Shown: piece by piece, positions 7,249 to 18,555 of the stretch
How positions within the stretch are numbered: position 1 is the stretch's first letter
How the letters are laid out: each line of letters starts with the position of its first letter
Source of the DNA: CBDAPX01 sp965198725
GTDB lineage: Bacteria; Pseudomonadota; Alphaproteobacteria; Rhodobacterales; Rhodobacteraceae
Direction of reading: 5' to 3'
Assembly (NCBI GenBank): GCA_965198725.1
Contig: CBDAPX010000001.1
Location: forward strand, 1,054,001 to 1,118,000
DNA length: 64,000 nt
Position numbers and translations under genes: made by a program
The notes under the pieces: generated by a model
Seen by the model: only the letters and a program-made list of their open reading frames with translations
Told to the model about the DNA's origin: nothing
Databases searched by the model: none

Positions 7249-8348
7249 ATCTGTGCTTTGAAGTTGAGGATACAGGGATCGGAATTCCAGAAGAGCAGCT
7301 TGGCCATATTTTCGAAGAATTTGAACAGGTTGACAGTTCGCGCAACCGGCAATTTGAGGGCACCGGCCTAGGCTTGGCGATTTCGACGCGACTGACCGCG
7401 TTGATGAATGGTCGGATCTCCGCAACCTCCAAACTGCAGCAAGGCTCAACCTTTACGATTTCGATCCCGCTTCCAGAGAGCCAGACAAAACCACTGCAGG
7501 TCGAAGACAGCGAGGCCAACTTGACCGGGTTGCGGGTTTTGGTTGTGGACGATCTTGAATTGAACCGCCGAGTTTTGTCAGAGCGTCTTTGCAGCTGGGA
7601 TGTCGACGTGTCTTTGGCGTCGTCGGGCGCAGATGCACTGACTGTTCTGTCGGCAGCAGAAAGCCCCTTTGACCTGATTATCCAAGATTACCAAATGCCT
7701 CACATGGATGGAGAAGAGCTGGCCAAACGCATTCGTGCCATGGAAGGCAGTCGGGATACGCCTTTGATCATTTTGTCTTCGGTGGATCAAAGTATTGATA
7801 ATGCGACCAGAACCGAAATTGGGGCTTGTCGCCTGTTGCTGAAACCTGTTCGGGCGCAACAGCTGCGAAATACGATCACCCAGTCCATTCTGACGCGGCC
7901 TCTGGACTCGGATGAGCCCAAAGCAGTCGCGCTTCAAAATGTGCCCGTTGAACAGATCAGTGTCCTTGTCGCCGAAGACAATAAAACAAATCAGTTGATC
8001 GTCAAAAGCATGCTAAAAAGTGCTTCGGTCTCTTTGACATTTGCCGAAAACGGTCTGGAAGCATTAAAAAAATTCAATGAGGTCAAACCTAACCTCGTTT
8101 TGATGGATATGTCGATGCCGGAAATGGACGGGATTGAGGCGACCCACGCGATTCGCGATTTGGAAAGCGACAACGCAATTGGCCATTGCCCGATTGTTGC
8201 TTTGACGGCCAACGCCATGCAGGAAGATCAGGATAGGTGCCTAGGTGCAGGAATGGATGATTTTCTGAGTAAGCCAATCAACAAGAAAGCCTTGATGGAT
8301 GCGGTGCACAGATGGGGGGCTCAGGTGTCCGATAGAAGAACGGCCTAG
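7249..8348 (+). pseudogene. Hybrid histidine kinase, fragment 2 (ATPase end and two receivers)
   Basis: Continuation of the kinase broken at 6032. It holds the rest of the ATPase domain (G1 box EDTGIGIPEEQ, F box, G2 box GTGLGLAIS), then two receiver domains. The first begins LRVLVVDDLELNRRV and has LIIQDYQMPHMDG; the second begins ISVLVAEDNKTNQLI and has LVLMDMSMPEMDG with the phosphoacceptor Asp. Both keep their acidic pockets and the later Lys (LLLKPV, FLSKPI). A GTG at 7236 inside the IS end could start translation and yield a protein lacking the phosphoacceptor His but with two receivers. The order kinase-REC-REC matches the intact kinase at 15633. Confidence 0.85.
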
Positions 8349-9659
8349 AAAGGCACGAGTGGGGTACATGGTTTGAACGAAGCGCTCTGTGAAGTCGTTG
8401 TATTTCGAAGTGTGGGAGGCAGGAGGGCGTCAAGAGCGGTTGTTCGCAGAAACCTCTCAAAGTGTTGAAGACAAAAAAACCGGCCGTTGGCAGCGTGACA
8501 ATCAGTGACATTTATTTGGCAATTGAACAATCCAACAGTGTTGAAAGCAAACTAGGGTCAAGTCTGATCAGCGAAAATTTCGATTTTGTCCGGATTAAAA
8601 CTAATCGAGCCTCGGGATAACGCCCACTCGACGGTTTGCACTTGGGGATGGATACATTTTCTTTCGTTCGCCGGCTACGGCAGGCCAACTATGACTTCGG
8701 ATATCAAAAACTGATAGGCAATTTCATTGGTTTGCATTCGGCTGGATAAAAAGTTAGAGCTTCGTGTTCGCACAAAGGCGAAACTTAGATAAAGTAGAAC
8801 TTTGCTGGCGGGCATTTGAGCGGTGATGGGGTATTGTAGAGCGTGAATAGGCGGGTAACATCGCTCAACTGAGCCGCACCGTAGTTGCTCAAGAACTCAA
8901 AATCCTCTTGCTTACAGGCAAACATCAATAGCTTCTCAGCTCTGTTGTCTCACAACCGAATCATCGGACAACCAGATTATGTATATCCGATTAAGTGGTC
9001 TTAACGGGCGTTTTTCTTTCTCGCTCAGCGAACGGGCTTTTTTCAAATGATTGAGCAGAATGAGATCAACATCTCTCGTCGTGGTTTTTTTGCGAAAAAG
9101 AATTGGTTTAAGCTGCTGAAACCGATTGCACTTCCTTTCTCTTGTGCCGAAAGAATAACCCAAAGCGGCGCAACGCTGTTTTTGTTGAGTTTCCTGCAAT
9201 AAACATATCGGTGCCCATTTTCTGTACCGTTTTGACGTAGCTGTAGATGTTCCGTCGTGATATTTGCCCTGGTCAGCAGCGAGTAAGCCAAGTAACGCCA
9301 TAAATTTATAATATAAAATAAAAAATTAAATTCATTCGATTCTGATCACGATTTGATTTACTTTGGCAGCGGCGATTTGGATAGGTTACTCCGCCTGTGT
9401 TGAATTGTAAAATGTTAAACGCTTATGCCGTGCTTAAGGGAGCAGTCTAAGGCTTGTCTTGGGATCCTCACGATTATTATTTTGCGCGTGTTTTTTGAAC
9501 CAAGGTCAGGTTGCGTTTTTGAGCACGACACACCGCGCGTGAATTTCAGATGGTAACACTATAAAGAAATTTTTTGAAATTCGATTTAGTAGCCTTCGAC
9601 CTATAAAGGATACTTGAACTACGTTCCATCGCAAAGGCTTTAAGTGTTTTGATCCATAA
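8349..9659. other. AT-rich region without recognised genes
   Basis: About 1.3 kb between the kinase fragment and the RTX fragment. It is clearly poorer in G+C than the rest of the window, with an A/T-only run near 9301-9333. On the minus strand two frames are open, 8936-9301 (121 codons) and 8785-8925 (46 codons from ATG, MFACKQEDFEFLSN), neither recognised; they could be decayed pieces of one gene. No RNA gene, repeat or further insertion-sequence end was found. It looks like eroded or foreign DNA. Confidence 0.5.
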
Positions 9660-10037
9660 GTTTGCTTCAATTGGCCTTTGACCAGCGAAGATCAATCTGA
9701 CGTACTATTGGGCGGAATTGGGGACGATTTCATTGAAGGCAATGAGGCGAATGATTATCTTTCCCCGGGAGCGTTTGATGGCCTTGATGTTGGTGCCAGC
9801 AGCTCTGATATCTTTGTCTTCGCACTTGGTGACGGCGACGATATCATCACCGACTTTGACGCGTTCGAAGACCAGATTGATTTGAGCCCGGCCGGGATTA
9901 CCAACACCAGTGAAATCACGGCCAATAACACCGGCACGGACCTGATCATTGAATACGGGTTTGGTGGCGACCGGGTGGTTTTGGCGAATGTCGGACCTGA
10001 CCTGGATGAAACCGATATCGGTTTCATCTTTGCATAA
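9660..10037 (+). pseudogene. C-terminal fragment of an RTX calcium-binding protein
   Basis: The frame opens after a stop at 9657-9659 with no good start (TTG 9678 is the first candidate). It contains one recognisable glycine-aspartate nonapeptide repeat (LLGGIGDDFIEGNE), then the conserved RTX C-terminal block SSSDIFVFALGDGDDIITDF followed by EDQIDLS, and a hydrophobic end typical of type I secretion signals (ETDIGFIFA). Intact proteins of this kind have many more repeats plus an N-terminal functional domain, all missing here. It may be the tail of the gene whose head lies at 3994, separated by the two insertion sequences and kinase debris. A strong hairpin directly follows the stop. Confidence 0.8.
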
Positions 10038-10070
10038 GGCACCATGCGCCGCTCAGCGGCGCATGGTGCC
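10038..10070. terminator. Perfect 15-bp hairpin after RTX fragment
   Basis: Inverted repeat of 15 bp (10038-10052 with 10056-10070) around a 3-base loop TCA, starting immediately after the stop codon. No long T-run follows on the plus strand. It probably ends or protects the transcript of the former RTX gene and, being symmetrical, may also block leftward reading from frcA. Confidence 0.7.
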
Positions 10071-10153
10071 CTTCGGAAAGCGCGCATCGTGACCCCATCG
10101 GATGTGTCCGCCTTCCGGAGGGCAAATTGATGCGCGCATGATGTGCAGAAGCG

Positions 10154-10936
10154 CTATGCGACCGCTTCTGCGGGAGGTTCCTTGGCACCGGTCATAAAAG
10201 CCACGGCGTCCGACATGGTATAGTCCTTGGGATCGATCGTGCAGAGCCGCTTGCCCAGCCGGTGAACATGGATGCGATCGGCAACTTCGAACACATGCGG
10301 CATGTTGTGGCTGATCAGGATGATCGGAATGCCCCGTGCCCGGACGTCTTGAATGAGTTCGAGCACGCGCCGGCTTTCCTTGACACCCAGGGCCGCGGTT
10401 GGCTCATCCATGATGATGAACTTTGTCGCAAAGGCCGCAGCACGGACCACGGCGACGCCTTGGCGTTGACCACCAGACAGTGTTTCCACCGCCTGATTGA
10501 TCGACTGCACGGTCATCAACCCAAGCTCTGTCAGCTTGTCGCGGGCAAACTTTTCCATCGCCGGGCGATCCAGTTGGCGCAAGTATTTGCCCATGAAACC
10601 GGGTTTCCGAATTTCCCGCCCCATGAACATGTTGTCCGCAATGGACAAGGCCGGGGACATCGCCAATTGCTGATAGACGATCTCGATCCCCATGTTGCGG
10701 GCGTCGATGGGCGAGGTGAAGTTGACCTTTTGCCCTTCGATCAGGATTTCGCCTTCGTCGGGGATGGTGGCGCCACAGATCGCTTTCACGATTGAGGATT
10801 TGCCGGCTCCGTTGTCCCCGATGACGGCGAGGATTTCGCCCTTACGCAGTTCAAAGTCGGAATGGTCGATTGCGGTGACATGGCCATAACGTTTCACGAG
10901 GCCACGTCCCTCGACGACGAGTGTATTGTCAGTCAT
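10154..10936 (-). CDS. frcA: Fructose-type sugar ABC transporter, ATP-binding protein FrcA
   Basis: 260 residues from MTDNTLVVEGRG, whose ATG overlaps the permease stop by one base. A single ABC domain: Walker A GDNGAGKSS (40-48), Q-loop VYQQLAMSP, signature LSGGQRQ (153-159), Walker B FIIMDEPTAALG (from 173) and H-loop ISHN (His210). Most sugar ABC ATPases of the CUT2 class have two fused ABC domains of about 500 residues; the FrcA type has one and works as a homodimer. It is the last gene of frcB-frcC-frcA. Fructose as substrate is inferred from similarity of the three proteins to rhizobial FrcBCA; ribose or mannose cannot be ruled out. Confidence 0.8.
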   Translation of the reverse strand: MTDNTLVVEGRGLVKRYGHVTAIDHSDFELRKGEILAVIGDNGAGKSSIVKAICGATIPDEGEILIEGQKVNFTSPIDARNMGIEIVYQQLAMSPALSIADNMFMGREIRKPGFMGKYLRQLDRPAMEKFARDKLTELGLMTVQSINQAVETLSGGQRQGVAVVRAAAFATKFIIMDEPTAALGVKESRRVLELIQDVRARGIPIILISHNMPHVFEVADRIHVHRLGKRLCTIDPKDYTMSDAVAFMTGAKEPPAEAVA

Positions 10937-12006
10937 CACGCAGATACCTTTCTGATCCATTGGTCGACGGCAACCGCGCCGATGATAAGAAGGCCAATCA
11001 GCAGGAACGTCCACTGGGCGTCCGCACCCAACAGGCGCAGGCCCAGGGTGAATACGCCCACGATCAGCGCCCCGAACAGCGACCCCACAATCGAGCCTCG
11101 TCCGCCGAAAAGCGATATGCCCCCGATCACAACGGCGGTGATGCTTTCAATATTGGCGAGCTGACCAACGGTGGGTGAAATTGAACCGATCCGACCGACC
11201 ATGGCCCAACCTGCGAAGGCGCAGATGAGACCGGACAGCACGTAGACCGACATCAGCGTGCGCTTGGTGTTGACGCCTGACAGCTCTGCGGCCTCTGGAT
11301 CGTCGCCCACCGCATACACATGTCGGCCCCATGCCGTGTGTTTCAGCGCGTAGGCCAACACAAAGACCAGAACCAACATGAAAATGACGCCAAGCGTCAG
11401 GGTTGCACCGCCGACTTTGAACTTGGTGCCAAAGATCTGCAGCAACGAGGCGTTTTCCTCGATATCCGCGCTGCGGATCGTTTCGTTGGCCGAATAAAGA
11501 AAGTTGGTGGCCAGAACGATTTGCCACGTGCCCAGTGTCACGATGAACGGCGGTAGTTTCATCCGCGAAACCAGCCATCCGTTTATCGCACCGCAGATCA
11601 TGCCAACCGCCAATCCACACAAGATCGACAGCTCAACCGGCAGGCCGTAGCGGAATGTGAATTGCCCCATGACCACAGATGACAGAACCATGATGGCTCC
11701 GACGCTCAGGTCGATACCGGCGGTCAGGATCACAAGGCTTTGCGCTGCGGCCACGATGCCGACGATTTGCACTTGTTGCAGGATCAGGGTCATCGCGAAT
11801 GGCGAGAAAAACCGCTGACCGATCAACATGCCGAAGATGATGATAGACGCGATCAGAACGATCAGAGGCACCAAGGCCGGGTTGACATGCAGTGCATGTT
11901 GCAGCCGTCCGATAAAGCCCTTTCGATGGTCTTCGAATTCCGCGACGCTTTCAGAAGCACCTTGTAAACCGGCTTCATAGTCTTTGTCTGGTTGCGTTTC
12001 CGCCAT
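10936..12006 (-). CDS. frcC: Fructose-type sugar ABC transporter permease FrcC
   Basis: 356 residues from MAETQPDKDYEAGLQG, preceded by GGGAGAGG; a longer start seven codons upstream lacks such a site. A hydrophilic N-terminus of about 45 residues is followed by eight to ten membrane segments. The CUT2 permease signature is clear: VILTAGIDLSVGAIMVLSS, PFIVTLGT, and GGISLFGGRGSIVGSLFGA near the end, the region that contacts the ATPase. It lies between the binding protein gene, from which a hairpin separates it, and frcA, which it overlaps by one base. Confidence 0.82.
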   Translation of the reverse strand: MAETQPDKDYEAGLQGASESVAEFEDHRKGFIGRLQHALHVNPALVPLIVLIASIIIFGMLIGQRFFSPFAMTLILQQVQIVGIVAAAQSLVILTAGIDLSVGAIMVLSSVVMGQFTFRYGLPVELSILCGLAVGMICGAINGWLVSRMKLPPFIVTLGTWQIVLATNFLYSANETIRSADIEENASLLQIFGTKFKVGGATLTLGVIFMLVLVFVLAYALKHTAWGRHVYAVGDDPEAAELSGVNTKRTLMSVYVLSGLICAFAGWAMVGRIGSISPTVGQLANIESITAVVIGGISLFGGRGSIVGSLFGALIVGVFTLGLRLLGADAQWTFLLIGLLIIGAVAVDQWIRKVSA

Positions 12007-12114
12007 GTGTCCCTCTCCCAACGACAACGGCTGATTATGGGTACAGCCCGACCGGTGCGCCGCTTAAAGGACGCCAATTGCTTTCATAGTACAGATTTTT
12101 TGCGCCAAGATCGA

Positions 12115-12141
12115 AGGGCGCGCGCATGGCACGCGCGCCCT
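12115..12141 (-). terminator. Intercistronic hairpin between frcB and frcC
   Basis: Perfect 10-bp stem AGGGCGCGCG (12115-12124) with its complement at 12132-12141 and a 7-base loop, 20 bases after the frcB stop. No T-run follows on the minus strand, so it more likely stabilises frcB mRNA or partly attenuates reading into frcCA, giving more binding protein than membrane subunits. Confidence 0.7.
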
Positions 12142-12160
12142 GATCCTTATTTGTGAGGTC

Positions 12161-13177
12161 TTAGCCCCAGCAAAGCTCCAGCCCTTCGGCGGAAGAGATC
12201 GACGGAACGCCGTCGACCGGGTTGTCTGTCACCAGTGCCACGCCGGTGTCAAAGAACTCTTTGCCTGGTGTGTTTTCGGGCTTTTCGCCATTGTCTGCCC
12301 ACTTGCGCACAGCTTCTACGCCCAAGGCTGCCATCAACAGCGGGTATTGCTGTGATGTTGCCCCAAGCGCGCCGTCGGCCACGGCCTGAACACCCGGGCA
12401 GCCGCCATCGACCGATACGACGATAACGTCATCAACTTTGCCAAAGTCTTTCAACGTTTCATATGCGCCGGCGGCGGCAGGTTCGTTGATGGTGTAGAGA
12501 ACGTTCACACCGTCATCCATGGTCAACAGGTTTTCCATGGATTTGCGGCCGCCTTCTTCGTTGGCGTTGGTGACTTCGTTGTTGATGATCCGGGCGTCGG
12601 TTTCATCGCCCCATTTTGCAGGATCGTTCAACTCGATCCCAAAGCCGGTCAGGAAGCCTTGGTTACGCAAAACGCCAACGGTCGGCTGAGACACGTTGAT
12701 GTTCATCATGCCGATTTTGGCCGAGCTGGTGTCGCCATATGTGCCGGCGGCCCATTTGCCGATCAGCTCACCGGCCAGGAAGTTGTCGGTCGCAAAGGTC
12801 GAGTCTGCGGCGTCGATCGGTGTCAGCGGCGTGTCGAGCGCGATAACCAACAGTCCCGCGTCACGGGCTTGGGTCACGGCAGGAACGATTGATGAGGTGT
12901 CCGACGCGGTGATCAGAATACCTTTTGCACCGTCCAAAATGCATGTCTCAATCGCTTGAACCTGCGTTTCATGGTCGCCGTCGATCTTGCCGGCGAAGGA
13001 TTTCAGCGTCATGCCAAGTTCTGCGGCCTTCGCTTCGGCGCCCTCTTTCATCTTAACGAAGAAGGGGTTGGTGTCCGTTTTTGTAATCAGGCAAACGGTT
13101 TCGCCGGCGGCTTGCGCGGACGCGGCGGCCAAAGTCATTGCGACCGCGGACGCGGCCAACTTAAGTGAATTTTTCAT
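12161..13177 (-). CDS. frcB: Fructose-type sugar ABC transporter, periplasmic binding protein FrcB
   Basis: 338 residues from MKNSLKLAASAVAM, with GGGAGG upstream. A signal peptide ends at about ASAQA (residue 23). The mature protein is a periplasmic binding protein type 1 fold: ETVCLITKTDTNPFFVKMKE at the start is the FrcB-type beginning, then DGAKGILITASD, VIALDTPLTP, and the hinge region VDGGCPGVQAVADG. It would capture a pentose- or hexose-type sugar in the periplasm and deliver it to FrcC. First gene of the leftward operon and divergent from the ROK regulator, with a perfect AT-rich palindrome between. Two cysteines near the end (GGCPG and ELCWG) are present. Confidence 0.82.
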   Translation of the reverse strand: MKNSLKLAASAVAMTLAAASAQAAGETVCLITKTDTNPFFVKMKEGAEAKAAELGMTLKSFAGKIDGDHETQVQAIETCILDGAKGILITASDTSSIVPAVTQARDAGLLVIALDTPLTPIDAADSTFATDNFLAGELIGKWAAGTYGDTSSAKIGMMNINVSQPTVGVLRNQGFLTGFGIELNDPAKWGDETDARIINNEVTNANEEGGRKSMENLLTMDDGVNVLYTINEPAAAGAYETLKDFGKVDDVIVVSVDGGCPGVQAVADGALGATSQQYPLLMAALGVEAVRKWADNGEKPENTPGKEFFDTGVALVTDNPVDGVPSISSAEGLELCWG

Positions 13178-13293
13178 AACATCCTCCCAGATATTGTTGT
13201 CGTCTCCACCAAGCTGCGGGGCAGAGAGCACCTCCATTATTCATGCAGGCCTTCGCGTAGGAAAGGCGATTCTGGTACGCCTGTCAATAAATA

Positions 13294-13314
13294 AATAAAT
13301 AAAATTTATTTATT
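13294..13314. promoter_or_regulatory. 21-bp perfect palindrome, candidate ROK operator
   Basis: Arms AATAAATAAA (13294-13303) and TTTATTTATT (13305-13314) around a single central A, in the interval between frcB and the ROK regulator. NagC/Mlc-type ROK operators are also AT-rich dyads. It is embedded in a short TAAA repeat starting at 13286. Position about 45 bases before the regulator start and 117 before frcB suits control of both. Confidence 0.55.
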
Positions 13315-13366
13315 AATTTGAGTGCGCGCCTTTTCATAATGAAAATAGGTGTTTAACGTGCGTCTC

Positions 13367-14566
13367 ATGAAGAAGGGCGCTCTTAAATTACTAACTGGCG
13401 GGGTCAGTCAAAGCGGGGTTCGTGATCACAACGAACGCCTGATTTTGACGGTTTTACAACGACATGGCGCGACCGCCGGCGCCGATGTTGCACGGTTGAC
13501 GGGCCTCTCGCCACAGACTGTTTCCATCATTCTGCGAAAGCTGGAGAAAGATGAGATTCTCCGGCGTGGTACACCCGTGCGCGGGAAAGTCGGCAAACCT
13601 TCGGTGCCGATGGAGTTGAACCCAGAAGGCATTTTGTCGGTTGGAATGAAAATCGGTCGGCGCAGCGCGGACCTGTTGATGATGGATCTGGCCGGCAACC
13701 CACGGCAGCAGTTTTCGAACACCTATGACTACCCGCTCCCGGAAGCCGTGTTCGGCTTTTTGGAGAACGGCTTGGAAAAGCTGATGAGTTCCGAGCCCAA
13801 GAAATTGCGCGACCGCGTGTGCGGGATCGGGATCGGCACGCCGCTCGAGCTGTGGAAATGGCACCACCTGTCCGGCATCGCGGCAAAGCGTTTCAGCTCG
13901 TGGCGGGATATCAATTTCGTGGATGAAGTGGCCAAGTTCACCGACCTACCGGTGTTCGTAGTGAACGATGCGACGGCGGCTTGTCATGCGGAACATCTCT
14001 ATGGCCGGGGCAGCGAATACCGCGACTATTTCTATTTCTTCATCGGAACGATGATTGGTGGCGGTGTGGCGCTGAACGGAACTGTGTTCGAAGGCAACCA
14101 AGGTAATGCTGGCGCGTTAGGCGCGATGCGGACCACCGGGCCCTTGGGCGAAAGCCAGCAATTGATCGATGTTGCGTCTCTGCATCTGCTCGAAGATCGA
14201 CTGATCGAAGCTGGCGTTGACCCGAACATCCTGTGGCAAAAGCCGCAGGATTGGAGCAGCATCGCCCGCTATGTCGAGCCCTGGATCGGTACGACGGCCC
14301 AGGAACTGGCCAAGGCGGCACTGTCGATCTGCGCGGTCATTGATTTCGAGGCCATCTTTATCGACGGCGCGTTTCCCGAAGAGGTGCGTGAAGAGCTTGT
14401 TGCACGAGTGCGCCGTTACATCGTCAATCAGGACAAGCGGGGTCTGATCACCCCTGTTGTCGAAGCCGCCGCAATCGGTGAAAACGCGCGTGGGATCGGC
14501 GCGGCGAGCAGCCCGATCTTTCGTCAGTTCCTGTTGGACACAAACGCCGGCTTGTCCGGCATGTAA
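13367..14566 (+). CDS. frcR: ROK-family transcriptional regulator (FrcR-like)
   Basis: 399 residues from ATG 13367; GTG codons at 13349 and 13358 are alternative starts and no ribosome site clearly decides. The winged helix (about 20-75) reads HNERLILTVLQRHGATAGAD, LTGLSPQTVSIILRKLEKD. The ROK fold follows, with VCGIGIGTPLELWKW, VVNDATAACHAE and TMIGGGVALNGTVFEGNQG. The conserved cysteine zinc cluster of many ROK proteins is not evident in the usual place. It is divergent from frcBCA with a perfect palindrome between them, so it is probably the sugar-responsive repressor of that operon, binding sugar in the kinase-like cleft. The name follows the rhizobial frc arrangement and is tentative. 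Confidence 0.75.
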   Translation: MKKGALKLLTGGVSQSGVRDHNERLILTVLQRHGATAGADVARLTGLSPQTVSIILRKLEKDEILRRGTPVRGKVGKPSVPMELNPEGILSVGMKIGRRSADLLMMDLAGNPRQQFSNTYDYPLPEAVFGFLENGLEKLMSSEPKKLRDRVCGIGIGTPLELWKWHHLSGIAAKRFSSWRDINFVDEVAKFTDLPVFVVNDATAACHAEHLYGRGSEYRDYFYFFIGTMIGGGVALNGTVFEGNQGNAGALGAMRTTGPLGESQQLIDVASLHLLEDRLIEAGVDPNILWQKPQDWSSIARYVEPWIGTTAQELAKAALSICAVIDFEAIFIDGAFPEEVREELVARVRRYIVNQDKRGLITPVVEAAAIGENARGIGAASSPIFRQFLLDTNAGLSGM

Positions 14567-14728
14567 AAGCGTCCCGTCGGCGGCGCTCACCCAAATTTCT
14601 CAATTTCAGGTTCGTTTCTAGGCAAAGGGGTTGATCCGCTTTGTTAACCATTTGTCTAAAATGCCGTCGTTCACCGTTAACGGTTTGTTTACCTTTGGCT
14701 TGGGTGAACATGATTTGCAGGTGGCACG

Positions 14729-15478
14729 ATGTGGGGGCGCATGGTGGCAGGGGCGGTGTTGATTTTGGCAACGGGCGCTTTTGCGGAAACGGACGGATTT
14801 ACCGAAGACTTCGGATCTTTGGATGCGGCATGGTATGTCGCGCATTATGATTTTGATCATCCGTATTTTGATACGGATTGGCGACGCGAACAGGTCGTTC
14901 TGGACGAAGGGTTGATCCTGAACCTGACGGCGCGCACGTCTGCTTCGAAATCAGAACATCCAGACAATCGATTTATTGGCGCGTCGGTGCGGCGTCACGA
15001 AACCAGCCACTACGGTCGCTACGAAGTCGAAATGCAGGCGGCACGAGGGGCCGGGGTGGTGACCGGTTTTTTCACCTATACCGGGCCTTACTATGGCACG
15101 CGTCATGACGAGATCGACATCGAGTTTCTGGGAAAAGACACGACCCAGATGCATGTGGCATGGTTTGTGGATGGACAACTCACCAACCACTTTATCGAAC
15201 TGCCTTTTGATGCGGCCGACGGCGTTCACCACTATGCGTTTGAATGGTGGCCCGACCGGTTGCGCTGGTTTGCAGATGGCGCGCTGATTTTCGAACACTT
15301 GGCGCAGAATGGCGAAATCCCCCGCGTTCCAAGTCGCTTGTTTGCCAATATCTGGGCGGCGGATCCAAGTATCGCGAACTGGGCTGGTCAAACACAGCCG
15401 GGGATAGACCGCCGCGCGGTCGTCAAAAAGATCAAATTCGCCCCATTTTCCGAGGCGGACCTAACGCCGCAGTCCTAG
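14729..15478 (+). CDS. Secreted glycoside hydrolase family 16 endoglycanase
   Basis: 249 residues. A signal peptide (MWGRMVAGAVLILATGAFA, about 19 residues) is followed by a beta-jelly-roll GH16 domain. The catalytic motif DEIDIEFLG is present, placing the nucleophile and acid/base at Glu128 and Glu132 with the assisting Asp130. Further GH16 marks are YGRYEVEMQAARGAGVVTGF before and HHYAFEWWPDRLRWFADG after. Closest in style to ExoK/ExsH-like enzymes and lichenase/laminarinase relatives, which cut beta-1,3 or beta-1,3-1,4 glucans or trim the cell's own exopolysaccharide. No exopolysaccharide genes are nearby, so an external algal glucan or an own polymer are both possible. It stands alone between the ROK and kinase genes. 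Confidence 0.88.
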   Translation: MWGRMVAGAVLILATGAFAETDGFTEDFGSLDAAWYVAHYDFDHPYFDTDWRREQVVLDEGLILNLTARTSASKSEHPDNRFIGASVRRHETSHYGRYEVEMQAARGAGVVTGFFTYTGPYYGTRHDEIDIEFLGKDTTQMHVAWFVDGQLTNHFIELPFDAADGVHHYAFEWWPDRLRWFADGALIFEHLAQNGEIPRVPSRLFANIWAADPSIANWAGQTQPGIDRRAVVKKIKFAPFSEADLTPQS

Positions 15479-15632
15479 CCACTCTGCTAAGGCTCAAACG
15501 CTTCTGATCGAACCTGTCGCCCGACTTCGTATGGCCGGGAAAGCGCGTTGCGCGCTGGGTCTTAACGCATTTTTTACGCGTCGCGCACTTACTTGCAAAG
15601 TGTTGAATGCGAAAGTTGCTGCGAGGCTTTGA

Positions 15633-18449
<2,817 letters not shown>

Positions 18450-18555
18450 CGGGCAACCACCCCGAATTGCAAATCGGTTCCTGTTTTGGTTACGTAACGC
18501 ACATGCGCTCTGCCCAAGCCCATAGCGCTGATTCTGCAACAAGGATCCGTCCAAT

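Noticed and set aside
6029..7252. Target-site duplication around the second IS
   Set aside because: Left TCAC and right ATCT differ; no alternative end within a few bases gave a match.
10262..10795. 177-codon plus-strand frame opposite frcA
   Set aside because: Antisense shadow of a gene with complete ABC motifs.
13286..13303. TAAA repeat as a microsatellite or phase-variation tract
   Set aside because: Only about four repeat units, located outside any coding frame and better explained as one arm of the palindrome.
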